Assembly (NCBI GenBank): GCA_948099385.1
Contig: CANUEZ040000212.1
Coordinates: forward strand, 1,972,501 to 2,036,500
Direction of reading: 5' to 3'
Length of the DNA stretch: 64,000 bases
Origin: Fasciola hepatica
Lineage: Eukaryota; Platyhelminthes; Trematoda; Plagiorchiida; Fasciolidae
The first letter of the stretch is position 1; each line of letters begins with the position of its first letter. The notes beneath the pieces were generated by a model that worked only from the letters and a program-made list of their open reading frames with translations, did no database searches and was not told the DNA's origin. Shown one piece after another: positions 10,856-21,830 of this stretch. A program made the translations under genes and the position numbers.

Positions 10856-11650
10856 TCAGGAAGAAAACCTGACCAATCGCGATAGAATGGATGTAGCTTC
10901 GACGACGTTGGTTGCTATCACTACGCCTTTGTTCTCCAGTTCCAATTCCGTAGGGGGTTTTAATTCGAACACGGGCCAGTCCTGTTTGGGCAATTGCAAG
11001 AAGTTTGGCCCTCTCGTCCACGTGTCCAGTTGCCTGAAGTTGGTCGTACCTCGGGAGCACAGGTCGGCCGGATTATCGCCAGACCTGAAATGACTCCACT
11101 GGTGCGTGGCTGATTCATCGTGGATAATCGTGAGCCGGTTAGCAACGAAAGTACTAAACCGGCTCCGAACGTTGTTAATGTAGTAAAGTACTATCGTTGA
11201 ATCCGTCCAGAAGCTCACCGACCAAATGTAGAGATCGAAACATCTCTTCACAGCTTGCACCACCCTGACTGCTAACACGGCTGCGCTGAGTTCAAGGCGT
11301 GGGATTGAGACCGACTTCAGTGGAGCAACGCGGGCTTTAGCGAACAGGATCCTCGTGGTATATTGTCCATCTCCTGTGCACCATCGTCCGTACACCACAG
11401 CTCCATAACCGACCTCGGATGCATCGGAAAAAGCATGTAGTTCTCCAGTCCGTGTCGTATGGCCAGGAGTCAAACATCGTGGTATTCTTATGTCCCCTAA
11501 TTTCTTCAAGGTGTTCAGAAATTCTTCCCAGTCCAGCCGGTCCCCTCGGTCCAGTGACTGGTCCCAATCAACTTTCTTACGGCACAGCCGCTGCAGCAAG
11601 ATCTTTCCGGGTAGCAGCCATGGTGAGACGAAACCGAGCGGGTCGAACAA
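10856..11650 (-). pseudogene. BEL-A RNase H
   Basis: Begins FDPLGFVSPWLLPGKILLQ, the conserved BEL segment after reverse transcriptase. RNase H residues: ELHAFSDASEVGYGAVVY, RLELSAAVLAVRV, VSFWTDSTIVLYYINN, and a final Asp in RSGDNPADLCSRG. The frame ends near 10856 and the integrase linker continues one frame over. Confidence 0.85.
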
Positions 11651-11653
11651 ACT

Positions 11654-12934
11654 TCAGACGGCAGATAGTATGCCACGACGGGTTATTGGCAGCTCGGGTA
11701 CGTTCAGTTCGAAAACAAAATCGTCCGTTTCCGCGTCCCATTGTATCCCTAAGGTGCGCTCGATAGGAAGTGGAGAGCCGTCCAAATCTCTTACCCTTTC
11801 GACCTTTTCGTGATACGGGATGACCTTTAGCACTTCTGAAGCGTTCGACATCCATTTTGTTAGATGGAAGCCACCCTCTTCCAGCAATCTCGTCAGACCC
11901 CTGAACTGCTCTAGAGCTGATTCCACATCATCGAATGACCCAAGGTAGTCGTCGACGTAGAAGTTCCTGCTGACGCTTTCTACCACCGTCCGATGTACTA
12001 GATCGCCATGTTTGTTCGCTGATTCTCGGAGGGCGTAGTTTGCACAAAATGGTGACGATATGGCTCCGAAGGGGTGGACGGTCATCCTATAATTCACCAC
12101 TGCGTTGTCCCGGTCGCTCCCTTCCCACCACAGGAAACGCAAAGCATCTCGTTCTCCTACCGGAATCTTCACCTGATGGAACATTTCCCTAATGTCGGCA
12201 GACAAAGCCACTTTACCCACTCTGAAACGGCACAGAACATCGATCAGTGGTGTGGTCCAGTCAGGCCCCTGTAGTAGGCGATCGTTTAACGACTTGCCCT
12301 GGAACTTGGCCGCACAGTCGAAAACCACGCGCAGTTTATTGGGTTTTTTGGGGTTGATAACCGGATGGTGAGGCAGATACCAGATACCCCTTTTGCTGTC
12401 GGTGTTGACAGGCGTCTTTTCAACGTAACCGAGGTCCTCGTTTCGCTTCATCAAATCCGCGTATCGTTCCCACAGATTCTGGTCTCGAATGAAGCGTTCT
12501 TTTAGTCGTAGTAATCGTTGGAGAACATAATTTCTGTTGTCAGTCCACGGGTCGACCGGTGTGCGCCATGGGAGGGGAACCTCGAACTGTTTTTTGAGGC
12601 CTCTAGTGTATTGCCGCACCGTTTGTACAGCGAAGTGATCCTCTTGAGACAACGTCGGTCTTTCGTCTCCAATGTCATGAAACTCCTTTTCATAAAGCCG
12701 TTGCAGATGATACTCTATGCGGTCCGTTTCGGCTGATAAGTAATTCACGGAACCGCGTACCCCTACTGGACCGTATAACATCCATCCCAGAGCCGTGCGT
12801 ACGGCATAAGGTGCCTGGCGGTCGCCCACTCTCTGGTCAAGCACCCAATATGCCTCTGGCAAGTGCGGCCGATGAGGAGATCCACTTCGTCGTCTTCCCA
12901 GCCTACAACGGTTACATCCTGCAGGTGGGGCCAT
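11654..12934 (-). pseudogene. BEL-A reverse transcriptase
   Basis: BEL-type reverse transcriptase. Seen: LPEAYWVLDQRVGDRQAPYAVRTALGW (linker typical of BEL), HHPVINPKKPNKLRVVFDC, LSADIREMFHQVKI (first catalytic Asp) and SRNFYVDDYLGSF (VDD active site). The catalytic residues are intact. The frame enters from a one-base shift near 12857 and ends at a TGA (11651-11653) just before the RNase H segment; copy C has the same shift and the same stop. Confidence 0.88.
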
Positions 12935-12954
12935 CTAGTCAAGATGGCGTTCAC

Positions 12955-13443
12955 CTACCTTAGTGTTCGCATGGAGAGATCAGCTAGTGTGAATGCCTCC
13001 CTTGGTTCGATTTCCTCGTTAGTGTCTAGAGAGATGAGTTGCAGCCTCAGTCTACCGGCGGTCATTACCTGTGTTCCGCCCACCGTGCTCACTGCCAACG
13101 ACGTCGCACCTTTAGCGAGTTGGTGTTTGTCGGCAAACCGCTCTTTCACTAGGGTAGTGTCAAATACTTTGTCGACGAAAGCCAACGCTTCGACCACCTC
13201 AGTCGGGCTCACCACTCCCACGGCAACTACTCATAATAGTACTGGTTTACTGGCAGACCACGACGTTGAACAAATAACGCTGGGTGTGGTACTCGTCTCG
13301 GGTAAGGTTACATTCGCCTGATGCAGCAGCCGATGGTGTCTGCCCGTGCAGCCCTCGTAACCACATCGATTCCTTGTTCTACAGGCTGCTGCCCGGTGCG
13401 TGGTGTTGAGACAGATGAAACATGCTCCTGCCATCCTCGCCAT
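12955..13443 (-). pseudogene. BEL-A gag zinc knuckles and protease, catalytic motif lost
   Basis: Two frames (13443-13231 and 13221-12955) carry the zinc-knuckle region (CFICLNTTHRAAAC, CGYEGCTGRHH) and the aspartic protease. A stop separates them near 13228. The protease active site reads VDKVFDTTL where copy C has VDSGSDTTL, so the DSG triad is destroyed. The frame ends at a TAG that copy C also carries. Confidence 0.82.
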
Positions 13444-13653
13444 TCCCCACCGTTCGTCTATTGCAGCTTTGACGAACTTGGGGCATTCTGGTAGTCCATG
13501 GTTAGCACCACAGGACCTGCAATTCGGTTGCGCAGAAGCATCGCGTGAAATTGTATGTGTATTGGTCCAGGTTTGGTATTTTGCATGTTCCCGTACGGGG
13601 GTTTGGACTTGGCTAGTACTGGGCTTGTTTGCTCGGTTGCTGTCCCGGATGAG

Positions 13654-14565
13654 TCAGCCGAACCTGCTGTCAGCTATCTTCGTTTGCCTGTCTAAGTATT
13701 CAGTCAGGTCTTCGAAGTTGGCTTCTCTGTCGCTTCGGCTTATCCGTTCTGCTTCTTCCGCCCACCGACCCTGTAGTTCAGGAGAAAGGTGACGGACTAT
13801 GTTTCCCAAAGTTTTTATGGCATCTAAGACAGCCCTGTAACCTAAATGGTCGAGGGCTATTGAGCAGTTTTGCATCTTAATCACCAGGTCGGCCATTGTG
13901 TGGACGTCGCCCTTGGCTCTCTTTGCCTCTGCCATCACGCCCTCTATTAGGTTACGGGCTACTTTGAAAGGTTGGCCAAACAAGTCCCTCAGAATCTTTC
14001 TTGCCCTTGTGTAGCCGTTTTCCGGGTGGAGCATGGTACACACATCGGTAGCTTCCCTTGCTCGGCCTCGGCAGTAGTGAGTAAGGTAAAGAAGCCTTTG
14101 TCCAGGGTCGGTTACCTTGTTTTCAACGAACGTCTCGAACTGTTTGACAAACTTGCAATATTGCTCAGCTCGCCCGTCAAAAACCGTTAGTTCCACTCTA
14201 GGCAGACCGATCGATGGTGGTTTGTAGTCGGCCACCGGCGTGGGGTTCCCTATCTTATTGCACCCTGATCTATCGGAAGTGTCGAAGTCGCTGGTCTCAT
14301 GCTCTCGCTCTTTATGTGTGCACTTCTCTGCTTCCTGCGCCTGTAGTCTAGCCGAAAGTAACTGTTGCTCTAGGTCTAGTATTCTCAGCCTATATAAGTC
14401 AACATCCTTACCATCAATATTGCTCTCATTACCACATGAACTAGCACTGAGAGGACTAGGCGATCTAGCATTAACAAAAGGATCAAATGTACCCAAAACT
14501 TCCCCAGGGACTTGCCGTATTACTTCCTGTCCGGATTCGACTGCTTTTGATCCTTTTCTTGGCAT
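13654..14565 (-). pseudogene. BEL-A gag, cut by a stop
   Basis: Capsid protein of BEL copy A. The likely start is the MPRKGSK methionine at 14565, 43 nt inside the LTR boundary; codons further upstream lie in the LTR. Seen: a coiled segment (YRLRILDLEQQLLSARLQAQEAEK), then LPRVELTVFDGRAEQYCKFVKQFE, typical of BEL gag, then LFGQPFKVARNLIEGVMAEAKRAKG. The frame stops at 13651-13653 (TGA), where copies B and C read CGA. The zinc-knuckle part continues downstream in the same element. Confidence 0.85.
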
Positions 14566-14607
14566 TTTGCGTGAATTTTCCTCGTTCCAAATAGATCTAT
14601 TGAGTAT

Positions 14608-14983
14608 TGTTACGAACGTTTGAGCAATGCGTAGCCAAATTCGCAACGGATCCCGAAATCAAAAGACGATTATCCGCGATATTCTACGATACTAGATTAT
14701 TAAGATAAACAATGACATAAACAATATACAAACCTCAATAATACGATCACAGGGACTCAACAACGAGAAACCGAATAGCAGCGTGTGAGCAAACAGCACG
14801 TGCGTCACGCAGGTCCTGAACAAGAATGTCCCAAAGTAGCGCTCTGGGCGCGAACAAACAACAATTGGTCCAGAATAACAACCAGTTCGTAAAGACAAGT
14901 CAATAGTGTAGGCAAATGAGTGACGTTAGGAAAAACACTGAATCGCGAGGGAAAAGGGGGATTTTCCACGATCGGCTGTTACA
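14608..14983 (-). repeat. 5' LTR of BEL copy A
   Basis: 376 bp with TG...CA ends in minus orientation (starts TGTAACAGCC at 14983, ends CGTAACA at 14608). Same family as the LTRs at 16839, 18495, 24829 and 31350; shares with 16839 a variant block (CTACTTTGGGACATTC) not found in the others. Confidence 0.9.
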
Positions 14984-16838
14984 TCCAGTTGGGCCTCGTA
15001 CGACGGATTTCCCAAAAACCGTAGGGTGCTTCATAATTCTCGCTGATGGGATGTTTCCGGAGTGTCCTTCGCCCTTGTTTTTGGTCGTTTATTTAAAACT
15101 GGTAGGTTCCTTGCTTGCTTCAAGTTTAAAAGCATAGAAGGATCAGTGAATAAATTTACTCTTTTGTGTGGCTGAGTCGTAAGGACCCCCTTCCACGAGG
15201 GCACTTGCTATAACAAACTGCGAGTGTGCACCATCACCACCATTGTCAATCAAAGTGTTTGTTTAACCAGGTTGACACAAGCAGCACCTTTCCACTATCT
15301 GCATCGCTCATTGGGTCTTCTCGGTTTTCGGTCGCTTCACAATAGAGGTTTATCAACACACGTCCGGCCTCAGCTTTGCTGACTGGCGCCCCTCAGTTTC
15401 TGATAATAACCGCGTGCAAACTGCAGAATCCTGGTATTTAAGTTTCAGCATCCTCCATTCACCTGCCAACTGATACCGATGCACTATATTCAGCGGAGTC
15501 CGAGGCGATATTGTGCACGTTCTTGACATATACGTCTGCAGACTGGTTTGAGATTATCTGGTGTCTTCCGATACCATATTTCGGACCATCCCACTAACCT
15601 AGGTGAGGAATCCATTCCGCCAGCGAACGGTCCCGTTTTATTTTTGAACGACAAAGCATATATAGGTAAACGGTCCATGTAAGCATCCGTTGGACACGGC
15701 TCGTTAGTCCATCTGTTGTGGGTGACCACGGCTTGAGGCTTGAATGCCCCTGGCAAGATTCGTCTCTCGTTTGTTGATTCACAGCATCGATCAGCTGCCG
15801 TGTTGCTCGTGGTTTCGTGGGCTCGGAAAAGGCCGGCGCCAATGCGCTGTCTTCCAGTGAGACTAAACCTTCTATCGGACGATGCGTCAAACCATACCCT
15901 CACAGCGGTGGTGCTGCATCAAACTTTCTGCAACTCGTCCAAGACCAGGTAGAATCATCGGTTAGCCGAGCAGCTCTGCCACCGGGACGTAGGACACTAT
16001 CATGCAGCTTTAGTCCCAGCTTTTTTAGGTTGGCAGTTGGAGGGCATCTATCAGGTTCGGCTTCCAACAAACTTGTATAGTCTCTGACATAGTGAGCCTG
16101 AGTCAACCTCACGACGACTCTCTCGTCGCTTCCCGCACCTTGAACACGGACTGCGGGCCTAGCCTGACAGTGATCGTGGTATCACACAACTTCATGGCAC
16201 AAAAATGCAGCCACGCTGCGGTTTTTACTAAATTCCGCAGCCGTAAAAAGCATTCAGCAGGTAGAACACAGGTCAAGCTACGCTCTCGGAATGAAAGGCT
16301 GCGATGGCCGGCATCATCAGTCGCTTCACTCAAGGGTACATAGTGGCCCAAGCCCATGCAACCCGATCGTCAATGATTGCTGCATGTCGGCCAGGGTGTA
16401 GCACAACAAAGTAGGCCGCAGGCTGCTGCCACCGGTCATTGGGGTTGGGTTTTAAGAAGCTGTAGAGTACAAATTTCACGACAACAGCTCCGGCTCTACC
16501 GTAGCTATTCAGCAGTTGTCACACGCGATACGGCCAGGTACAGTCTCGTAGCCGTGTAGGTGGATAAGCCTCAACCAATCAGGAACGCCGTGGACGGGTA
16601 CGACGGAAACTCCCTGTGATTTGTCGTCTTCGAGTCCACCGATTATCTTCTGTGATTTAACGTATCTGTGTAAGCCAGTTCTGTAATACAACCAACATGC
16701 TATTCCGCAGCCTTGGTCTTCTCGCTGCTTTCGTTCGCGTAGTTCTGGATGCGGGAAATTTCAATACGTCCTGTCAGTTCAGCTCATCGTAGTCGCTTCA
16801 ACTACGCACGTTCGGGCAGATACGCTGAGTTGTCTAGG
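14984..16838. other. Spacer between head-to-head BEL copies, no recognised gene
   Basis: 1855 bp with no element I recognise. On the minus strand several moderately long frames (16357-16109, 16112-15900, 15903-15490) follow one another and could be a decayed coding sequence, but I match them to no family. It may be the original DNA between two insertions. Confidence 0.4.
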
Positions 16839-17215
16839 TGTAAAAGCCGGTCGTGGAAAATCCCCCTTTTCCCTCGCGATTCAGTGTTTTTTCCCAACAT
16901 CACTCATTTCCATACACTATTGACTTGTCTTTACGAACTGGTTGTTTTTCTGGACCAATTGTTGTTTGTTCGCGCCCAGAGCGCTACTTTGGGACATTCT
17001 TGTTCAGGACCTGCGTGACGCACGTGCTGTTTGCTCACACGCTGCTATTCGGTTTCTCGTTGTTGAGTCCCTGTGATCGTATTATTGAGGTTTGTATATT
17101 GTTTATGTCATTGTTTATCTTAATAATCTAGTATCGTAGAATATCGCGGATAATCGTCTTTTGATTTCGGGATCCGTTGCGAATTTGGCTACGCATTGCT
17201 CAAACGTTCGTAACA
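16839..17215 (+). repeat. LTR of BEL fragment B
   Basis: 377 bp from TGTAAAAGCC to CGTAACA (start TGTAAAAG instead of TGTAACAG). Closest in sequence to the LTR of copy A. Confidence 0.9.
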
Positions 17216-17257
17216 ATACTCAATAGATCTATTTGGAACGAGGAAAATTCACGCAAA

Positions 17258-18499
17258 ATGCCAAGAAAAGGATCAAAAGCAGTCGAATCCGGACAGGAAG
17301 TAATACGGCAAGTCCCTGGGGAAGTTTTGGGTACATTTGATCCTTTTGTTAATGCTAGATCGCCTAGTCCTCTCAGTGCTAGCTCATGTGTTATTGAAAG
17401 CAATATTGATGGTAAGAATGTCGATTTATATAGGCTGAGAATACTAGAACTAGAGCACCAGTTACTTTCGGCTAGACTACAGGCGCATGAAGCAGAGAAG
17501 TGTACACAGAAACAGCGAGAGCATGAGACCAGTGACTTCGACACTTCCGATAGGTTAGAGTGCAACAAGGTAGGGAACCCCACGCAGGTCGCCGACTACA
17601 AACCACCATCGATCGATCTGCCTAGAGTGGAGTTAACGGTTTTCGACGGGCGAGCTGAGCAATATTGCAAGTTTGTCAAACAGTTCGAGACGTTCGTTGA
17701 AAACAAGGTAACCGACCCTGGACAAAGGCTTCTTTACCTTACTCACTACTGCCGAGGCCGAGCGCGAGAAGCTATCGACGGATGCACCGTGCTCGATCCA
17801 GAACAAGGCTACACAAGGGCAAGAAAGATTCTGAGGGACTTGTTTGGCCAACCTTTCAAAGTAGCCCGTAACCTAATAGAGGGCGTGATGGCAGAGGCAA
17901 AGAGAGCCAAGGGCGACGTCTACACCATGGCCGACCTGGTGATCAAGATGCAAAACTGCTCAATAGCCCTCGACCATTTAGGTTACAGGGCTGACCTAGA
18001 CGCCATGCACACTTTGGAAGGCATAGTCCGTCACCTCTCTCCCGAACTACAGGGTCGGTGGGCGGAAGAAGCAGAACGGATAAGCCGAAGCGACAGAGAA
18101 GCCAACTTCGAAGACCTGACTGAATACTTAGACAGGCAAACGAAGATAGCTGACAGCAGATTCGGCCGACTCATCCGGGACAGCAACCGAGCAAACAAGC
18201 CCGGTACTAGCCAAGTCCAAACCCCTGTACGGGAACATCCAAAGTACCAGCCTTGGACCAACACACACGTCATTTCACGAGATGCTACGGCGAAACCAAA
18301 TTGCAGATCCTGTGGTACTAGCCATGGCCTACCAGAATGCCCCAAGTTCAGCAATGCCACAATAGACGAACGGTGGGGAATGGCGAGGATGGCAGGAGCA
18401 TGTTTCATCTGTCTCAACACCACGCACCGGGCAGCAGCCTGTAGAACAAGGAATCGATGTGGTTACGAGGGCTGCACGGGCAGACACCATCGGCTGTAA
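17258..18499 (+). CDS. BEL-B gag, open but ended by the next LTR
   Basis: Intact 413-residue gag frame from MPRKGSK (17258). It contains the coiled segment (YRLRILELEHQLL), the LPRVELTVFDGRAEQYCKFVKQFE segment, and zinc knuckles CRSCGTSHGLPEC and CFICLNTTHRAAAC plus CGYEGCTGRHH. At 18494/18495 the element jumps from gag directly into the LTR of copy C, and the TAA in that LTR's first bases (18497-18499) ends the protein. No protease or pol follows. Residues such as AIDGCTVLDPEQGY differ from both A and C in the middle. A frame probably kept open by recent origin rather than by demonstrated function. Confidence 0.8.
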   Translation: MPRKGSKAVESGQEVIRQVPGEVLGTFDPFVNARSPSPLSASSCVIESNIDGKNVDLYRLRILELEHQLLSARLQAHEAEKCTQKQREHETSDFDTSDRLECNKVGNPTQVADYKPPSIDLPRVELTVFDGRAEQYCKFVKQFETFVENKVTDPGQRLLYLTHYCRGRAREAIDGCTVLDPEQGYTRARKILRDLFGQPFKVARNLIEGVMAEAKRAKGDVYTMADLVIKMQNCSIALDHLGYRADLDAMHTLEGIVRHLSPELQGRWAEEAERISRSDREANFEDLTEYLDRQTKIADSRFGRLIRDSNRANKPGTSQVQTPVREHPKYQPWTNTHVISRDATAKPNCRSCGTSHGLPECPKFSNATIDERWGMARMAGACFICLNTTHRAAACRTRNRCGYEGCTGRHHRL

Positions 18500-18873
18500 C
18501 AGCCGGTCGTGGAAAATCCCCCTTTTTCCCTCGCGATTCAGTGTTTTTTCCCAACATCACTCATTTCCATACACTATTGACTTGTCTTTATGAACTGGTT
18601 GTTTTTCTGGACCAATTGTTATTTGTTCGCGCCCAGAGCGCTATTTTGGCACATCCTTGCTCAGGACCTGCGTGACGCACGTGCTGTCTGCTCACACGCT
18701 GCTATTCGGTTTCTCGTTGTTGAGTCCCTGTGATCGTATTATTGAGGTTTGTATATTGTTTATGTCATTGTTTATTTTAATAATCTAGTATCGTAGAATT
18801 ATCGCGGATAATCGTCTTTTGATTTCGGGATCCGTTGCGAATTTGGCTACGCATTGCTCAAACGTTCGTAACA
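18495..18873 (+). repeat. 5' LTR of BEL copy C
   Basis: 379 bp, TGTAACAGCC to CGTAACA. Differs from the 3' LTR at roughly seven positions that I can see, so the two LTRs are not identical. Confidence 0.93.
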
Positions 18874-18915
18874 ATACTCAATAGATCTATTTGGAACGAG
18901 GAAAATTCACGCAAA

Positions 18916-20526
18916 ATGCCAAGAAAAGGATCAAAAGCAGTCGAATCCGGACAGGAAGTAATACGGCAAGTCCCTGGGGAAGTTTTGGGTACATTTGATC
19001 CTTTTGTTAATGCTAGATCGCCTAGTCCTCTCAGTGCTAGCTCATGTGTTATTGAAAGCAATATTGATGGTAAGAATGTCGATTTATATAGGCTGAGAAT
19101 ACTAGAACTAGAGCACCAGTTACTTTCGGCTAGACTACAGGCGCATGAAGCAGAGAAGTGTACACAGAAACAGCGAGAGCATGAGACCAGTGACTTCGAC
19201 ACTTCCGATAGGTTAGAGTGCAACAAGGTAGGGAACCCCACGCAGGTCGCCGACTACAAACCACCATCGATCGATCTGCCTAGAGTGGAGTTAACGGTTT
19301 TCGACGGGCGAGCTGAGCAATATTGCAAGTTTGTCAAACAGTTCGAGACGTTCGTTGAAAACAAGGTAACCGACCCTGGACAAAGGCTTCTTTACCTTAC
19401 TCACTACTGCCGAGGCCGAGCAAGGGAAGCTACCGATGTGTGTACCATGCTCCACCCGGAAAACGGCTACACAAGGGCAAGAAAGATTCTGAGGGACTTG
19501 TTTGGCCAACCTTTCAAAGTAGCCCGTAACCTAATAGAGGGCGTGATGGCAGAGGCAAAGAGAGCCAAGGGCGACGTCTACACCATGGCCGACCTGGTGA
19601 TCAAGATGCAAAACTGCTCAATAGCCCTCGACCATTTAGGTTACAGGGCTGACCTAGACGCCATGCACACTTTGGAAGGCATAGTCCGTCACCTCTCTCC
19701 CGAACTACAGGGTCGGTGGGCGGAAGAAGCAGAACGGATAAGCCGAAGCGACAGAGAAGCCAACTTCGAAGACCTGACTGAATACTTAGACAGGCAAACG
19801 AAGATAGCTGACAGCAGATTCGGCCGACTCATCCGGGACAGCAACCGAGCAAACAAGCCCGGTACTAGCCAAGTCCAAACCCCTGTACGGGAACATCCAA
19901 AGTACCAGCCTTGGACCAACACACACGTCATTTCACGAGATGCTACGGCGAAACCAAATTGCAGATCCTGTGGTACTAGCCATGGCCTACCAGAATGCCC
20001 CAAGTTCGGCAATGCCACAATAGACGAACGGTGGGGAATGGCGAGGATGGCAGGAGCATGTTTCGTCTGTCTCAACACCACGCACCGGGCAGCAGCCTGT
20101 AGAACAAGGAATCGATGTGGTTACGAGGGCTGCACGGGCAGACACCATCGGCTGCTGCATCAGGCGAGAATAACCATATCCGAGGCGAGTGCCAAGCCCA
20201 GCGTGATTTGTTCAACTTCACAATCTGCCAGTAAACCGGTACGTTTAGTCGTAGTGGCCGTGGGAGTAGTGACTCCGACTGGGATAGTCAAGGCGTTGGC
20301 TTTCGTTGATAGTGGATCCGACACCACTTTAGTGAAAGAGCGGTTTGCCGACAAACACCAACTCGCTAAAGGTGCGACGTCGTTGGCAGTGAGCACGGTG
20401 GGCGGAACACAGGTAATGACCGCCGGTAGACTGAGGCTGCAACTCATCTCTCTAGACACTAACGAGGAAATCGAACCAAGGGAGGCATTCACACTAGCTG
20501 ATCTCTCCATGCGAACACTAAGGTAG
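18916..20526 (+). CDS. BEL-C gag-protease polyprotein
   Basis: Continuous 536-residue frame starting at MPRKGSK (18916). Order: coiled segment; LPRVELTVFDGRAEQYCKFVKQFE core; LFGQPFKVARNLIEG; zinc knuckles CRSCGTSHGLPEC, CFVCLNTTHRAAAC and CGYEGCTGRHHRLLH; then protease with FVDSGSDTTLVKERF (DSG active site intact) and a VGGTQVMTAGRLRLQL segment. Ends at TAG 20524-20526, where the same frame continues for another 64 codons (NAILTRWPHLQDV) that belong to the pol linker; read-through is therefore possible in principle, though a CAG-to-TAG nonsense change is simpler. Copy A has the same TAG. Confidence 0.88.
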   Translation: MPRKGSKAVESGQEVIRQVPGEVLGTFDPFVNARSPSPLSASSCVIESNIDGKNVDLYRLRILELEHQLLSARLQAHEAEKCTQKQREHETSDFDTSDRLECNKVGNPTQVADYKPPSIDLPRVELTVFDGRAEQYCKFVKQFETFVENKVTDPGQRLLYLTHYCRGRAREATDVCTMLHPENGYTRARKILRDLFGQPFKVARNLIEGVMAEAKRAKGDVYTMADLVIKMQNCSIALDHLGYRADLDAMHTLEGIVRHLSPELQGRWAEEAERISRSDREANFEDLTEYLDRQTKIADSRFGRLIRDSNRANKPGTSQVQTPVREHPKYQPWTNTHVISRDATAKPNCRSCGTSHGLPECPKFGNATIDERWGMARMAGACFVCLNTTHRAAACRTRNRCGYEGCTGRHHRLLHQARITISEASAKPSVICSTSQSASKPVRLVVVAVGVVTPTGIVKALAFVDSGSDTTLVKERFADKHQLAKGATSLAVSTVGGTQVMTAGRLRLQLISLDTNEEIEPREAFTLADLSMRTLR

Positions 20527-21827
20527 GTGAACGCCATCTTGACTAGATGGCCCCACCTGCAGGATGTAACCGTTGTAGGCTGGGAAGACGACGAAGTGGA
20601 TCTCCTCATCGGCCGCACTTGCCAGAGGCATATTGGGTGCTTGACCAGAGAGTGGGCGACCGCCAGGCACCTTATGCCGTACGCACGGCTCTGGGATGGA
20701 TGTTATACGGTCCAGTAGGGGTACGCGGTTCCGTGAATTACTTATCAGCCGAAACGGACCGCATAGAGTATCATCTGCAACGGCTTTATGAAAAGGAGTT
20801 TCATGACATTGGAGACGAAAGACCGACGTTGTCTCAAGAGGATCACTTCGCTGTACAAACGGTGCGGCAATACACTAGAGGCCTCAAAAAACAGTTCGAG
20901 GTTCCCCTCCCATGGCGCACACCGGTCGACCCGTGGACTGACAACAGAAATTATGTTCTCCAACGATTACTACGACTAAAAGAACGCTTCATTCGAGACC
21001 AGAATCTGTGGGAACGATACGCGGATTTGATGAAGCGAAACGAGGACCTCGGTTACGTTGAAAAGACGCCCGTCAACACCGACAGCAAAAGGGGTATCTG
21101 GTATCTGCCTCACCATCCGGTTATCAACCCCAAAAAACCCAATAAACTGCGCGTGGTTTTCGACTGTGCGGCCAAGTTCCAGGGCAAGTCGTTAAACGAT
21201 CGCCTACTACAGGGGCCTGACTGGACCACACCACTGATCGATGTTCTGTGCCGTTTCAGAGTGGGTAAAGTGGCTTTGTCTGCCGACATTAGGGAAATGT
21301 TCCATCAGGTGAAGATTCCGGTAGGAGAACGAGATGCTTTGCGTTTCCTGTGGTGGGAAGGGAGCGACCGGGACAACGCAGTGGTGAATTATAGGATGAC
21401 CGTCCACCCCTTCGGAGCCATATCGTCACCATTTTGTGCAAACTACGCCCTCCGAGAATCAGCGAACAAACATGGCGATCTGGTACATCGGACGGTGGTA
21501 GAAAGCGTCAGCAGGAACTTCTACGTCGACGACTACCTTGGGTCATTCGATGATGTGGAATCAGCTCTAGAGCAGTTCAGGGGTCTGACGAGATTGCTGG
21601 AAGAGGGTGGCTTCCATCTAACAAAATGGATGTCGAACGCTTCGGAAGTGCTAAAGGTCATCCCGTATCACGAAAAGGTCGAAAGGGTAAGAGATTTGGA
21701 CGGCTCCCCACTTCCTATCGAGCGCACCTTAGGGATACAATGGGACGCGGAAACGGACGATTTTGTTTTCGAACTGAACGTACCCGAGCTGCCAATAACC
21801 CGTCGTGGCATACTATCTGCCGTCTGA
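20527..21827 (+). pseudogene. BEL-C reverse transcriptase
   Basis: The linker (20527-20620) is in the gag frame, then the coding frame shifts by one base inside CACTTGCCAGAGG near 20622. From there: LPEAYWVLDQRVGD, HHPVINPKKPNKLRVVFDC, LSADIREMFHQVKI, SRNFYVDDYLGSF. Catalytic Asp residues are all present. Ends at TGA 21825-21827 inside the conserved segment that links to FDPLGFVSP. All three defects are shared with copy A. Confidence 0.88.
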
Positions 21828-21830
21828 AGT

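Larger units (their letters stand above)
10122..14983 (-). mobile_element. BEL/Pao retrotransposon copy A, 3'-truncated
   Basis: Minus-strand BEL/Pao element with one LTR (14608-14983), gag, protease, reverse transcriptase, RNase H and the front of integrase, then a break near 10195 against GYP-2. No 3' LTR. Its pol is nearly identical to copy C (18495-25207), but gag differs at many positions. It faces copies B and C across a 1855-bp spacer, so the 5' LTRs are head to head. Confidence 0.9.

Noticed and set aside
20523..20562. A 40-bp GT-AG intron spanning the TAG in BEL copy C
   Set aside because: Splice sites look good, but removal gives AGG ATG TAA, a stop, and would delete the conserved RWPHLQDV linker seen in element E.
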